This document shows positions 44,939 to 55,970 of a stretch of DNA of 64,000 nt, piece after piece. The position numbers and the translations under genes were made by a program. Source of the stretch: Durusdinium trenchii (lineage: Eukaryota; Sar; Dinophyceae; Suessiales; Symbiodiniaceae); contig CAXAMN010025650.1 of NCBI GenBank assembly GCA_963970005.1, forward strand, positions 424,352 through 488,351, in the 5' to 3' direction. Under the pieces are notes generated by a model. It did no database searches and was not told where the DNA came from. It was given only the letters and a program-made list of their open reading frames with translations. Position 1 is the first letter of the stretch. Every line of letters begins with the position of its first letter.

Positions 44939-45760
44939 CGTTATATAGAATTAATTAGGTTTCTCAAGACCTTTGGTCCTGGCCTTCACTGTTTGTGTTT
45001 TCCTTCAGTTTGAACCAGAGCGTTTCCGCTGCAGGTCTTGCAGGGCATGGAGGATCGTGAACTGGTTCTTGACCCGTCCTTGGATGAAGTGCAGGCAGGA
45101 AAGTTGGAGTTGTGCGCCCACCCTGTTCCCGCTGGAGTTGTTCAGGCCGCATCTTCAGTCTTTCACATTTGGCATGATACTCATTCCCTTCTCGTAATCG
45201 TGACAAAGCTACTGTGAGCTGAGTATGTTGCTTGCAAAAGCTAGCAGACAGATATTTTTTGTAATTCTACACCACGGGTGATTCTCCATCCTGGCAGCGT
45301 ACTGTAAGGCGACGCAGGCACACACTTTCACTTGACACACCCTGCACAAGATGGAAACATAACATGTATATAGTATTTCACAGCATGCCAAGACCTATGC
45401 ATCGTACACACCTGGTCTTGAAACAAGAGCTAGGGAACAATTCTTGTTTGCCAGTGTTGTCCTTGCAATGCAAGTTTTTGCACAGTTCATTCTGGGCCAG
45501 GGCGACCTCGCCAAGGTCAGGCAGTCTTATGCAGTAAGTTCTTGTTGTTACTACAAAGCCTCAGGTCTGAAATCAAGAAAAACAGATGCACAAGCAAAGG
45601 TAAGGCTGCCTGTAAAGGGGCCGTGTTGAAGGGGCTCTTATCTTTTATGTTTTCTGATTTCAGACGTAAGACTTTGTGATAGAGATGTGAGTGGCAGTCA
45701 TGATTTCACAACTTTGCACTCAATCGTTGAGGTTCTTGCAACGCAGGCGAGATTGGTAAA

Positions 45761-46564
45761 TCAGAAGGAGCAAAGCCGCGTTATCAGAAGTGATGTCAGT
45801 TTCTCACTTGGGTGATCTGGGTTCAACAGTCCAACCCTCAATGGACCAACTTCGCCTTTGTGCTCTCGGAGTTGCAAGCAAAGAGCATCAGACGTGACGC
45901 TTTTCTCCCAACCAGCCCAGGTGTTTGTTGCCAAATTAGCAAACTTGTTTACATCTTTGTGTTTGCGCTCGTGGGTCCAACACGATACGAGACCTTCGTG
46001 AAAGGAGTGCTTTTTGCCCAAGTGGGAACTGTAATGGTGTTTGGGAAGAATTTTTTCCCCGGTATATGCATTCAAGTAGCCGCGAAGGTGATCTAATATT
46101 GCGTTGTGAAGAACGCTGGAATGCGTGCTCCCCTTTTTAATGCCCTGAAGTAGGTCAATGACCCTGGCAAGCCTAAGATAACTTTTAATCTCCAATCGGC
46201 ACGCACCAAACTCATGCGCCTTCTGCACAAACAGGAATCTCAAGACCGAATACAGGCTCAGACCTTCACTAGCAGTGCACTTTACCTCGGCAGACTCTTG
46301 CTTCTTTTTGAACACCTTTTGACCAGTCACAGACCGGCTTGACAAAGCTGAGGGAAACTTAAATGGTTGAAGGTCTTCATGGAGGTTCGATTGGTTGTAG
46401 TTGCAACTCTCACTCAATCGTGACAGCAAGAGGCCAGTCTCGTGATTCCAAATGCCACTTGACAAGTACGTATGCATCCAATCGAAACACAGGCAAGATA
46501 TGGGCTTTATGGAAAGCTGTTCACACATCAATACCCTATCCAGGCTGAGGTTCCAACCTGTCAA
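45761..46564 (-). pseudogene. transposase-like fragment inserted in VIPP1 copy intron
   Basis: A 267-codon frame including CLCFDWMHTYLSSGIWNHET, SEGLSLYSVLRFLFVQKAHE and KILPKHHYSSHLGKKHSFHE then CWTHERKHKDVNKFANLATN. The DWMH and K.H...HERKHK..K.FAN blocks recall the C-terminal half of a plant- or protist-type DNA transposase; the superfamily is not certain. The intron that carries it is about 880 bp here but 79 bp in the intact VIPP1 gene, so it inserted after the duplication. No terminal repeats seen. Confidence 0.45.
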
Positions 46565-46735
46565 TTGCTGGGCGCGATCGAAAGCTGCTTTGGATGCGTT
46601 TCTTTCCTTTTCTGCATCCCTACTGCCCTATTCGGGCTACTCTGAAGGAGCGATCTCTCAAGCGGGCAGAAGATTGGTATCGTACCGCGGAGATGGCTGT
46701 GTGCATCCCCAGCTACTTGCGCTTTTGAATCTTGA

Positions 46736-46740
46736 GTTAC
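46736..46740. other. target-site duplication GTTAC (left)
   Basis: Identical to 51756-51760. The unoccupied site is preserved as a single GTTAC at 14979-14983 in the intact VIPP1 gene. Confidence 0.9.
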
Positions 46741-46842
46741 TGTTAACATGAGTCCACACAGGATGACGCCCGGGCCATATAGGCTCAGACCACCCACGCA
46801 CAGGAAAAGCGCGAGGTGGCCGCGTTCGTCTGAACGTTTTCA
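46741..46842 (+). repeat. 5' LTR of copia element (102 bp)
   Basis: Begins TGTTAACATG and ends GTTTTCA, the usual TG...CA limits. Differs from the 3' LTR at three positions, all transitions. At 102 bp it is very short for an LTR. Confidence 0.92.
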
Positions 46843-46855
46843 TGGTAGCGGAGCC
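46843..46855 (+). other. primer-binding site
   Basis: TGGTAGCGGAGCC starts at the first base after the 5' LTR. It resembles the complement of the 3' end of eukaryotic initiator-Met tRNA (TGGTAGCAGAG...), with about two mismatches. Confidence 0.8.
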
Positions 46856-46952
46856 GACCCGGGGGGCTCAATAAATATACCCCGGGAGAAGAGCAAAGAT
46901 CCAGGGAAGGAAGAAAGAAGAAAGAAAGTGAAGAAGGAAAAGTGAAGAAAAG

Positions 46953-47172
46953 ATGGACGAGCAGGTGGCTAAGGCCTTGGTGGCTGCATCCCAGCAGTCG
47001 GCAGCGATGGCTCAAGAAGCTGTCAAGACTTTGAAAGAGATGAAGGAGAAAGAAGGAAAGAAGGAAAGCATGTCGTAGGGTCAGACCAAAACAAAATGAG
47101 TCGACCAAGCTCAGAAGTTCCTTGGTTTGGAGGTGAAACTTGGAATTTTCAGCACCCTCGGCTGCGCGGTAT
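46953..47172 (+). pseudogene. gag-like start of the copia element
   Basis: Begins MDEQVAKALVAASQQSAAMA and continues EAVKTLKEMKEKEGKKESMS before TAG at 47076. A related sense (QAQKFLGLE; GNFQHPRL in another frame) runs to the edge of the foreign block, where the gag sequence ends abruptly. Confidence 0.6.
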
Positions 47173-48055
47173 ATATCGTCACATGCCGGGCTTGACCGTC
47201 ACCTGTTGCAGCTGGGCCTTCCGCATCTGCTTTCAAAGTCCGGGAACTTGGAAACGAAAACTGCGGGATTTCGCACGGGTGGTCGGGTTAACGACGGATC
47301 TTGGTGCTGGTTGGTGCACACGCAGACACACAGAGTTTGTGACGCTGATGAGTTGGGGGTGAGGAGGGAGCTCGGGGGTAATACCGTTATATAATAAGTT
47401 GCCTTTCCGATTAAATGTACCAGCAGCACCCTGATGTTTCCACGCAGTAACTACCTGCATGCGTCGCAGGATGGTAGGATGCTCCTTAGCTGCCCGCACC
47501 ACAACCCCTTGAAAAAGGGCGCAAAACCAACCTGTCGTTTGGTAGAGGAAGCGCCCGGTAACCAGGACGTTGGATCCACCTTTGTTTTTTTCCCAGTGTT
47601 CTTCGCTTCTTTGGGAAGTTGCTTCGGGCCGAGATTTGCACCAGGAGCGCGCATGACACCCGCGAGAAGTCAACGGCGGCCCCACAGGCAAGAGAGAAAG
47701 AAGAGACAAAGAGAAGGAAGAACTCCTTTTTTAAAAGAAATTGATGAGTGAGTGAATGAATAGGAACCAAATGAATAGTGCGAGTGCCTCTTCAAGGAAG
47801 CTCCCGCCCTCAGGCATAAGGAGCTTCCTTGCGTCCGTTCGCTAGTAGCAGGATACCTAGTTAGTTTGTTTAGTCCTGTCAGCACCTTGTTTCAAATTGT
47901 TTTTGTCGGATTTAAAGTCAGACTTCTATGACCTCTTCTTTGAAAGCGTGATCATTCTCGAAGACCTTAGGTCGTAACCTGAACAACAAGATTAATGTTG
48001 CTAGAAAGGTTTAGGACGTCAATTGCACAAATTATGTTTTGAAATGTTTTGAAGG
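47173..48055 (+). repeat. 883-bp captured block inside the copia element
   Basis: Derived copy of 44056-44938 (see there). It replaces most of gag and whatever lay between gag and pol. The outer borders are clean: similarity starts at ATATCGTCACA and stops at TTTTGAAGG. Confidence 0.9.
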
Positions 48056-49643
48056 TTTGAAGTGGACAAGAACTATTACACGGCTGCCAACTCCTTTTGA
48101 CCCGGAGGCCGTGACGCACATGAAGTTCTGGCCATTGGGTTTGGGCAGATTGGTGCCAAAGCTTCGTCGTTGGTAGGCAAGTTTCCTACAGCTCCATTGC
48201 CTCCAGCACTCGCCCCAGGGATTAGAACAGAAGAGAAGAAGATGGCAAAGGAAGAGAAAGCAAAAAAGAAGGAGGATGAGGCGAAAGACAGAGGCGATGA
48301 AGCAAGAGGAGAGAAAAGACAGGCATGACCAAATGACGAAGGCAGGAAAGGTGGTGATGGTCCAGACATGAGTGATTACACCCCTACACAACCAGACGAG
48401 AAGGATGATGGAGGTCTGGTGATCACGGATGATACATTGCTGCAGGACCTGCCTGATAGCCTGGAGGAGCCTACGGTTGAGAGTGAGGTTGACAAGGCGC
48501 CAGCAAGTCCACGAAGAAACCCTATGGATAGTCCAAAGAGGTCAGGAGGAGAAGGAGATGTACAAGACGAGATGCCAAAGAAGATGGCAAAGTCTGCACC
48601 AAGGAAGATGTTGAAGACCAAAGCAAGTTCAGAGAAGGGCGAACCTGAACCAGCATCAGCTTCGACAATTCGCATGGTGGTTGCTGGGGAGCTGTTGCAT
48701 GATGGGGACGAAAGTCTAGAGTTCCCGGATCAACCTCCAGACTTGTCGGAGGCCCGGAGGCTGAGCTTGCAGAGGTTGAAGATGAAGCCACGGTGGAGGA
48801 GATTCAGAGACTGATTGGCATCACAGTTTTGATGCCACCTGGAAAGCATGATGACTTGGAGGACATCCCATTGCTAACAACAAAGTTGGTGATGGATTGG
48901 CGGTGGCGAGAAAGCAAGTGGAAGCGATTTTTCGTGGTGTGATCCCAAGAGGACAGATGTCTTTGCGCGCCAGGAAGACACTCCCTCCTGAGGTTGATCC
49001 CAGCGATCTGCCAGGTGAAGAGATGGAAGGGGATCATGATGGATGTCAAGGATGCATACTTGATGTGTGCACAGCCGAAGAAGGTGAAGGTAAGCCTGGA
49101 CAAGGCATTGGCTGAGAGACTTGGACTTCAGCAGGAGTGGATTCTTGGCCGGATCCTCCCAGGGCAACGAGAAGGTGCAGCGCAATGGTTCCAGGAGCTG
49201 AGGAGGAGCCTGATTGAGGCAGGGCTCACGGAGGCCAGGATGTGATCTTGCTGGTTCATGTCGATGACATGATTGTTGGAGGAGAAGAGAAAGAGGTGGC
49301 AAGAGTCACGGACCACCTGATGAAACGCTACAAAGTGTCGGTGGAGGATGACCAGGTGCTGAGCTTCTTGAAGAGGACTCTGATGGTGGATGCCTCTGAG
49401 ACAAAGCTGAGGGTGAACGAGAAGTACGTCCACAACCTTGTGAAGTTGATGAGTCCGGTGAAGAGGTCGAAGACACCTGGTGCAGGAATAGAAGATGGAA
49501 AGACTATGGAGGAGGATGACAGGAGACCTATGTACAGATCAGCAGTTCGGACTTTGCTGTGCATGGCAGGTGACAGGCCAGACATCCAGCTCCATGTGAA
49601 AGAATTGGCCGGAAGACTCCAAAATCCAACAGAAGGCTCTTGA
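48056..49643 (+). pseudogene. copia pol: reverse transcriptase region, broken
   Basis: 48368-48814 is an acidic pol spacer (MSDYTPTQPDEKDDGGLVIT). From 48830 the frame changes repeatedly: LPPGKHDDLEDIPLLTTKLV, WRWRESKWKR, then MDVKDAYLMCAQPKKVKVSL at 49039, then 49242-49643 with VHVDDMIVGG (catalytic Asp pair at 49263-49268) and the C-terminal RT pattern RRPMYRSAVRTLLCMAGDRP. At least three frameshifts, so it is not translatable as one protein. Confidence 0.85.
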
Positions 49644-49659
49644 GAAGCTGGTCGGCTAC

Positions 49660-50550
49660 TTGGCAACGACCATGAATGTGCACTTGGTGTTGAGGAGTCA
49701 GACAAAGAGCAATTCGTTCAGGAACAGGTCAAGAGGTTTGACGACAGCGCCCATGTTTGAGGAAGCTGAGGAGATGTGGCTTTTAGAGGTGACCTGCGAT
49801 TCAGACTGGTCAGGAAACAAGTTGACAAGAAGTTCAACATTGGCAGGATGCATTTTCCTTGCAGGCAACTGGACTCATTCCTATGCCAGGACCCAGAAGA
49901 ACGTCACATTGTCGAGCACAAAAGCTGAGTATGTTGCATTGGTGTCAGGAGCTTCAGAAGGGTTGTTGCTGAAAGCTGCAGTCGAACACCTGACAGGTGA
50001 ACAGGTGAAGTTGGTCGTCTACGGAGTCAACAGCTCGAGCTTGGCAATTGCTCAGAAGGAAGGTGTTGGAAAGTTGAAGCACCTCAGCGGGCGACTACTT
50101 TGGCTCCAGCAGAGACAGAGCAAAGATTTAGATTTGCAGAAGTTGGATACGGCAACAAATCCATCTGACATAGGCACCAAGACGCTTGGAGGTAAGCGTA
50201 TCAACATGTTGATGTACATCATGGGTTTCACAGACTCTTCGCAGCAACTTGGAAAGACAGAGTTCGAAGCTGAGCGAGCAAAGGCTGAGCAGAAGAGGAG
50301 GTTACAAGAGGTGAGAAGGCTGGTGTTTGCAGAGGAAGGGACACCAGAGAAGAGCACACAGACAAACCAGTTGGCAAAGAGGTTGTTGAGGCTCACGATG
50401 ACAGCATTGCTAGCAGATTCAGCCTTGGGCCTGGCCACGGCAGAGAAGGGTGAGCAATGTTTTCCGGAGGATGAGCCGCAACAGCAATCAGAGGGATTGC
50501 TTGGGACAAAAGCAACAGGAGGTGAGATGCTAGAACAAGTTGTGATGTGA
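49660..50550 (+). CDS. copia RNase H domain frame
   Basis: A 296-codon open frame. Residues 45-190 carry the copia RNase H pattern: VTCDSDWSGNKLTRSSTLAG, ARTQKNVTLSSTKAEYVALV, and further on TNPSDIGTKTLGGKRI. It is the best-preserved part of the element. The C-terminal third (Glu/Lys-rich, then Leu-rich) is not recognised. It starts after the RT frame is interrupted at 49643, so expression would need frameshifting. Confidence 0.85.
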   Translation: MATTMNVHLVLRSQTKSNSFRNRSRGLTTAPMFEEAEEMWLLEVTCDSDWSGNKLTRSSTLAGCIFLAGNWTHSYARTQKNVTLSSTKAEYVALVSGASEGLLLKAAVEHLTGEQVKLVVYGVNSSSLAIAQKEGVGKLKHLSGRLLWLQQRQSKDLDLQKLDTATNPSDIGTKTLGGKRINMLMYIMGFTDSSQQLGKTEFEAERAKAEQKRRLQEVRRLVFAEEGTPEKSTQTNQLAKRLLRLTMTALLADSALGLATAEKGEQCFPEDEPQQQSEGLLGTKATGGEMLEQVVM

Positions 50551-51556
50551 TTGACAATCGCCATTGTGATCCTGAGCATTGCAATCCTGATCTTGCTGAG
50601 GGCATTGAAGAACACAGCAAGAGAGTTGAGGAGACATGTGACTTCTTGGGAAGCACTGAGGAGCACAGTTGGAGGTGAGGAGACCTACACCTCAGATGAA
50701 GAGCAAGAGAGAATCGATCTGAGCATGTGGAACGCTCCAAGGAGGTGGCCGGAGGCATGAGTATGATGAGGGACGAAGGGCCCGAAGGAAGAAATTGGGT
50801 TCAATGGGCAGGAGACTCTGGATTAAGTTTCAGAGATGTGGTCGGCCCACCTTGGGGTGAGGACATGGAAGAAGAAGCAGCAGAACAAGATGGTGAAGTG
50901 AGAGTGAGCTCATACATTGACGAGGAAGGCTATGTGCACGAGACGCAGGTGCATGTGAGAATGGTGAGGACAGAAACAGAAGAAGAGAGGAGGGAGAGAG
51001 AGAGAGAGAGAGATATGAGGATGAAGAGTCAGAAGTCTGGAAGGGCACATCGAGCCAGAGGCCGAATATGAGCATCTGGAGGGTGACGCCTTCCAGGCAT
51101 AGACTCGAGCAGATCGAGAATGATGTGGGCATTGAGGTATACATCATCATGAAGGTGAGGCAGTTTTGCCAGCTGATGGAAGAAGATCCATCTGGTGAGG
51201 ACATCCCAACGGGATACGCGATGTTCAGAGAACTGCAGAGGATGCTGATGATCACTGGAGCACAAACAAGGAAAGAGGTGATTGACTACATCAGAAGCCT
51301 GAGGCAGTACACTTACCATGTGAAGAACGGGCATGAAGATGTGAACTGCCCATTGGAAGAAAGTGAATGGCCGGACGGCTGGATGGCTGCAAATTGGGGG
51401 CCACCAAGGATGCTGAGAGAATTCAGGATGCCACCAAGAAGACAAGGAAGACTAAGAAATGAAAGCAGTAGCTCTGAAGAGCAGGACGCAGCAGCAGCAT
51501 TGGAGCTGCATGATCGTCATCATGACGATGAGGCAATTCTAGATGAACCCGCCTGA
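50551..51556 (+). CDS. copia post-pol frames, unknown
   Basis: Three consecutive overlapping frames: 50551-50760, with a hydrophobic start (IAIVILSIAILILLRALK) that looks membrane-spanning; 50727-51071, acidic with an RERERERDM run; and 51068-51556 (MSIWRVTPSRHRLEQIENDV; REVIDYIRSLRQYTYHVKNG-like). The overlaps of a few codons suggest ordered frames rather than noise. A hydrophobic segment after pol is unusual for copia. Confidence 0.5.
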
Positions 51557-51653
51557 AGTTACCGAGTAGGTGCATTCGTAAGAATGAACACCGAAGAGGT
51601 TTTCATGGCAAGGGGCTCATGAGACTTTTGCCCTAGCCACGAAAAAGGCAGGT

Positions 51654-51755
51654 TGTTAACGTGAGTCCACACAGGATGACACCCGGGCCATATAGGCTCA
51701 GACCACCCACGCACAGGAAAAGCGCGAGGTGGCCGCGTTCGTCTGAACGTTTCCA
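51654..51755 (+). repeat. 3' LTR of copia element (102 bp)
   Basis: Begins TGTTAACGTG and ends GTTTCCA. It is followed directly by the right-hand GTTAC (51756-51760) and then by sequence continuing the VIPP1 intron (ACTAATAGCAATGGCGT). Confidence 0.92.
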
Positions 51756-52317
51756 GTTACTAATAGCAATGGCGTTCCCCTTAATAGCGTTGGCCTCCAA
51801 CCTACTAGCAATCCCAACGTCTGAGTTTTGCAAGCTAAGAAACTCCCAGGTCGAGGAGGGTGATGATGAACGTGCTAAAGAAGCATGGTCACTACGGCAG
51901 TCAGCTCTTCAAGAGGCCCGATGAAACACGCCGTTTGAATGGACGCAGCAGCATGCACGGTACAAAAACCCATAACGTGTCACACTCACGGTGCAAGACC
52001 GCAGGCGACTGGCTTGCAAAACCAGATCGATGCAATGACAGGGCTCAGAGCTTGGTGTGAAGGTCTTGTCTTGTGGGAACAGTGCCAATGACATGCTTCT
52101 TTCGCACTTGTCCCAATAACCTAAACAGGTCATTTGCGCCGGGTTTTGTGAAATGGAATGGTCCAAGGAATGTCGAAGATGTCGAAGAGCTCTTCGAGTC
52201 AGTGAAGGCATTGGAGGCGCATCGGTGAACGCAAGAACACACCAAGAGCATCACAGAGAGCGCTACCAACAGTACCATGGAGACTACCATGGTACCATCC
52301 GGACTCACACATCATGG

Positions 52318-52626
52318 TACTTGGAGGCCATTGCTTTTAGGTTGGGCGCCAAATCACCCGCATGACATTCCACCACATCACCACCATACACCGCATCACG
52401 CCACATCTAAAATCATAGCGCTACGACCGCATCTTCTCCACAGCGCTGGTAAAAGCAAACAGACATCCAAACTCATTAAATTAGAGGCACACCCACCCAC
52501 CCAAAAAAATAAACGCATTATTTTTACACTTACCGACAGCATTGGCCTCCAACCTAGAAGCAATATCCTCCAACACAGTTGCCATGGCCTCCAACCTAAT
52601 AGCGATGGCGTCCAACGTAATAACAA
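52318..52626. repeat. GGCCTCCAACC-family units, scattered
   Basis: Isolated units at 52321-52345 (GGAGGCCATTGCTTTTAGGT) and a run of four at 52542-52625 (GGCCTCCAACCTAATAGCGA, GGCGTCCAACGTAATAACAA). 52370-52420 is rich in CCACATCACC-like trinucleotide sequence. Confidence 0.75.
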
Positions 52627-53768
52627 TTTCACCACATGTTCATCACATCACCTCCACATCACAAATACCACCACACGCATTTAGCTCATTCAAACAACAT
52701 ACCTGTGTGCGTGTAGAGATGCCTGTGACATATATGTCACAGCTGCAGGTGTCTATTCAGAAATAGAGCAGTGGTCGCTTTGATGTTGAAATGGGAATCT
52801 ACAGATGGCCCAATTCCATAATACTAAGCTCAGGGTGTGGTTGTTTTGTTTGGATGTCCTTCCTTGTTCCGAACGGTGGACTCAGTGAAAGGCACGGAGC
52901 CCCGCGCGACGCTAGGCACGCGTTGGCAGAGGGCTTCAGGAGGACCGGGGTGCGCCGTGTACCGTGGAAAACGTTTCGCAAGAATTTACACGGAACATGC
53001 TGACTAGAGAGGAAGTAGAGAATCCAATCAAACAGGAGTCTAAGTTGGATCTCCAAGATTGCCAGGGCAAGTGCGCTCTGTGCCATCCAATTCAGCGAAC
53101 AAATTTTGGGGGTCAGCCCAAAATGCAATATTAACATCAGAGGGCCCCAATCTTGGCTCTTCCTGAGGAGCGTAGCACAGATATGTGAGCGCTGTCACCT
53201 GCATGCACATGTGGCTGTGATGATCCTTTTGGCCGAGAAGAGAGATCAGTGGACCATCGCTGAATAAGCCAATGGAATTTACCTACACATTGTTCCCAGA
53301 GCTTTGGAGCTCGCTCGCCCAACGGTGAAGCTTCAGTGAACTTGTTGAGGATGAATGATTCAATGATATTCAATGTAAACAACTATATGATTTGATTTGT
53401 ATGATAAATGTGTGTTTAATCAGTTTACTGTAATCAATCTGTTTGTTGTAGTTTTCTGTCTCTTGGAGAGTCATGTGGTCTCGCTTAGTTGGGGGGTTCA
53501 ACGTCGCAGGGTTCAGCACCGACCTTAGGTGGGGACGATGTTGGCACCGTTTTGTTTTTTTTGGTGGTTTTTTTTTGCCTGGATGTCCATGTGGTCCTCG
53601 TCCCAGGTGTAGTCCAATGGTGGGTGTAGCCCGAGTCAGGACAACTTTAACGGTCCAAAAAGAGGTAGATGGGAGAGCGAACATTCCGACTGTGCTTCAA
53701 GCGGCCAATCTTGTATAGCTGGTTGGGGACGGTTCAATACATCCAGAACACCTCCTCTCTCACTCTCA

Positions 53769-53805
<37 letters not shown>

Positions 53806-55970
53806 TCTATATATACATATAACATAAATATATATATATATATAATACACATATAGTGGGTGTAGCAGGGTGCTCAGTCTACATGACTTGGCATCATATC
53901 GTACACTTTGAGCTTTGCAGTATTGATTGTAAGCTGTTTGGGGCGAGCGTCCAAGCCTGTGGCTTCACGAAGCATGGCGTGCCTTCCTATTCCCAAGGCC
54001 GAGTTATGATTTCGACAACTCAAGATTATTTCCGTGGCTCCATTATTTCTGTGGGAGCACCTTGGGAGGCACCATCTCTGAACAAAGTGCCCTGCCCCAA
54101 GAAATATTGTTATTTTCCTTGAACCTAACTTAACCCTTGAAAACTACATGTTTCTAAGACTTGTGTGTTGCTTGCGAGTTTTATTTGGAGGGCAGGGTCA
54201 CGGTCAGTGCTGAAGATGCTGTTGAAGAGATCAGCGAGCAGGGAAGCGATCGGAAAAAAAAGAACTCTAGCTGCAGCAAATCGGTGTTGTGACCATAATA
54301 GGGGCATGAGCATGATGAACCTGAGGGTTGCAACACATTTGCCCCTTTCAGCTGCCTTTTTGCTCTCGCTTGGGGGAGCAATGAGCCACTCGCAACACTC
54401 GGAACCCTCACATTTGCTGAACATGGTGGCGTCATGCTTACGTCGAAGCGTTTTGTTGGTTTCACATCGTTTCACTGGTTGGATTAGATGGTGCAATGTT
54501 TTTAGATTCGTGACTCGTATATATATATATATAGATTTGCCAACCTGGGTCTGAACCCAGAAAACCTGCATTCCATTCACACAAAAAGCACCCTGGAAAC
54601 TCAGGAGTGATCTTTAGTCGGAGAACGATGAGCATGGCGAGGCGGTGGGAATAAAGAGGGCAAACAGACCCTAGACCTAGGGTGTATCCCATTACCAGTA
54701 ACAGTTGCTAAAAGATTATCACTATTTTTCTGAAAGGCCTGCAACCTAATCGACCATCATCCACTGTTGCTGTTAATGGGATATACTGACAAACCCAACA
54801 TAGACCGGTCTTTAGGTTTTTTCAGTGGAAAGGTCAGGGGCTGTGGCGATGAGTTTTTTGAATTTGGCACGGAGGTTTGTTTGTAATGTTTCGACGGCTT
54901 TTGAGCTTTTGAGCAGAGACCTCTCTTTTGGATCGGGGTGCACAATAGAAACCCGAACGAAACTTTTGGGCTACATCGAGACACTGTCCAATGGCTATTT
55001 GCATTTTTTTGCAGAACATGTTCCACAAACACATCGAAAGTACTGTGTGTGAAATTGTGTTTTGCAGAAGATGCAGATATATCAGCAGATATCTATATAC
55101 TATACTTCTCCGAAAAAGACCAGTGTTTCAGGTGCAAACCCAGCCTCCACCCACAAGGGTCGAGATGTTGGATGCGTCAATAAGACCTCTCAGCTTCGGA
55201 TTCCATCGAGCGGAATTGTTCGCTGAAAACATTATTCCCTCCATGCAAGTCATCCCAACTTAACGATTGAGGCATGGGTTTTGTGGTTCTTGATCGGTTT
55301 TTGTTCTGCCGAGGGTTCCAGCACCGAGTCGTTATGTTTGATTTGCGTGCATGCACCACCAGAAGAGGAGACAGGAGAGAAGGTGTTTTGTTCGATGACT
55401 TGATTCTTTGCAAAGAGAGTCGAGTTCACCTGTGAAGGGAGTTCTAGCATGAATGAAGGATTCTAATCGATTTCGGGCAGAAACACTAGCTATCTTTTCT
55501 GTTGTGCATGTTTGCACTTGGAGTGGCTTATTATATATATAACATTATATCACATCCCAATCACCAAGAGCACAGTACAAACAGCCTTCGTGGGGTTGAA
55601 CGGACATCAATGTTTTTTTCGAGCAACAGCCTTCGTTGTTTGTTGGTTCAAGACAGGATGCCCCAGATTCCGGCTCAGACTGTGTGCAGCAGAAGAGGGC
55701 GAGTTGTGTGACAATGATGTCTTGACCTCACAAAGATTGGGCCACTACACTCAGAGATCGGACGCCTTTGTTTGCATGAATGAGGTGTATCAGAATAGGG
55801 AGACCTTTGGATCATCCCAAAAAACATTGCTGAAGAACGCGAAGCAAAAGACAAGACTCTCAGTTCTATAGGCAAGAGTTTTTTTGTTGGCCAGTGTTTG
55901 GCATTAGCTAGAGGATGGTAGAGGTATGTTTGTAGAGTTCCTAGTGTATGTACAATCAGTTCTTTTGCAG
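52627..55970. other. no supported gene; CT/TA microsatellites
   Basis: 53756-53850 is (CT)n passing into (TA)n; another (TA)n lies at about 54518. 54165-54580 is open on both strands without motif. 55512-55871 (+, DVLTSQRLGHYTQRSDAFVC) has protein-like composition but no recognised family. Exons of the coiled-coil gene that follows may begin here undetected. Confidence 0.4.

Larger units (their letters stand above)
46741..51755 (+). mobile_element. Ty1/copia-type LTR retrotransposon, defective, 5,015 bp
   Basis: The element has two 102-bp LTRs, a 5-bp target duplication (GTTAC), a primer-binding site directly after the 5' LTR and a purine-rich GAAAAAGGCAGGT just before the 3' LTR. Internally, from 5' to 3': the start of a gag-like frame at 46953 that stops after 41 codons; the 883-bp foreign block at 47173-48055; then broken pol sequence with reverse transcriptase (MDVKDAYLM, VHVDDMIVGG) and RNase H (CDSDWSG, LSSTKAEYVAL); and unknown frames to 51556. 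I find no protease or integrase core, so it cannot move by itself. It sits in the fourth intron of the second VIPP1 copy, same strand. Confidence 0.93.
44938..52260 (+). pseudogene. second, decayed partial copy of VIPP1
   Basis: Holds diverged versions of seven VIPP1 exons in order: 45035-45094 (MEDRELVLDPSLDEVQ; the EDPEK motif is lost), 45501-45533 (GDLAKVRQSYA), 45732-45767 (VLATQARLVNQK), 46648-46698 (AEDWYRTAEMA), 51850-51915 (VEEGDDERAKEAWSLRQSAL), 52005-52042 (ATGLQNQIDAMT) and 52168-52216 (NVEDVEELFESVKALE, with a 3-codon duplication). The H0 exon and everything after helix 3 are missing; similarity fades at about 52260. It is interrupted by a transposase relic in the third intron and by the copia element in the fourth. 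Many substitutions hit conserved residues, and I take it to be non-functional. Same orientation as the first copy, about 33 kb away. Confidence 0.85.

Noticed and set aside
46741..51755. Calling the copia element intact or autonomous
   Set aside because: gag stops after 41 codons, RT has several frameshifts, and no protease or integrase core is visible.
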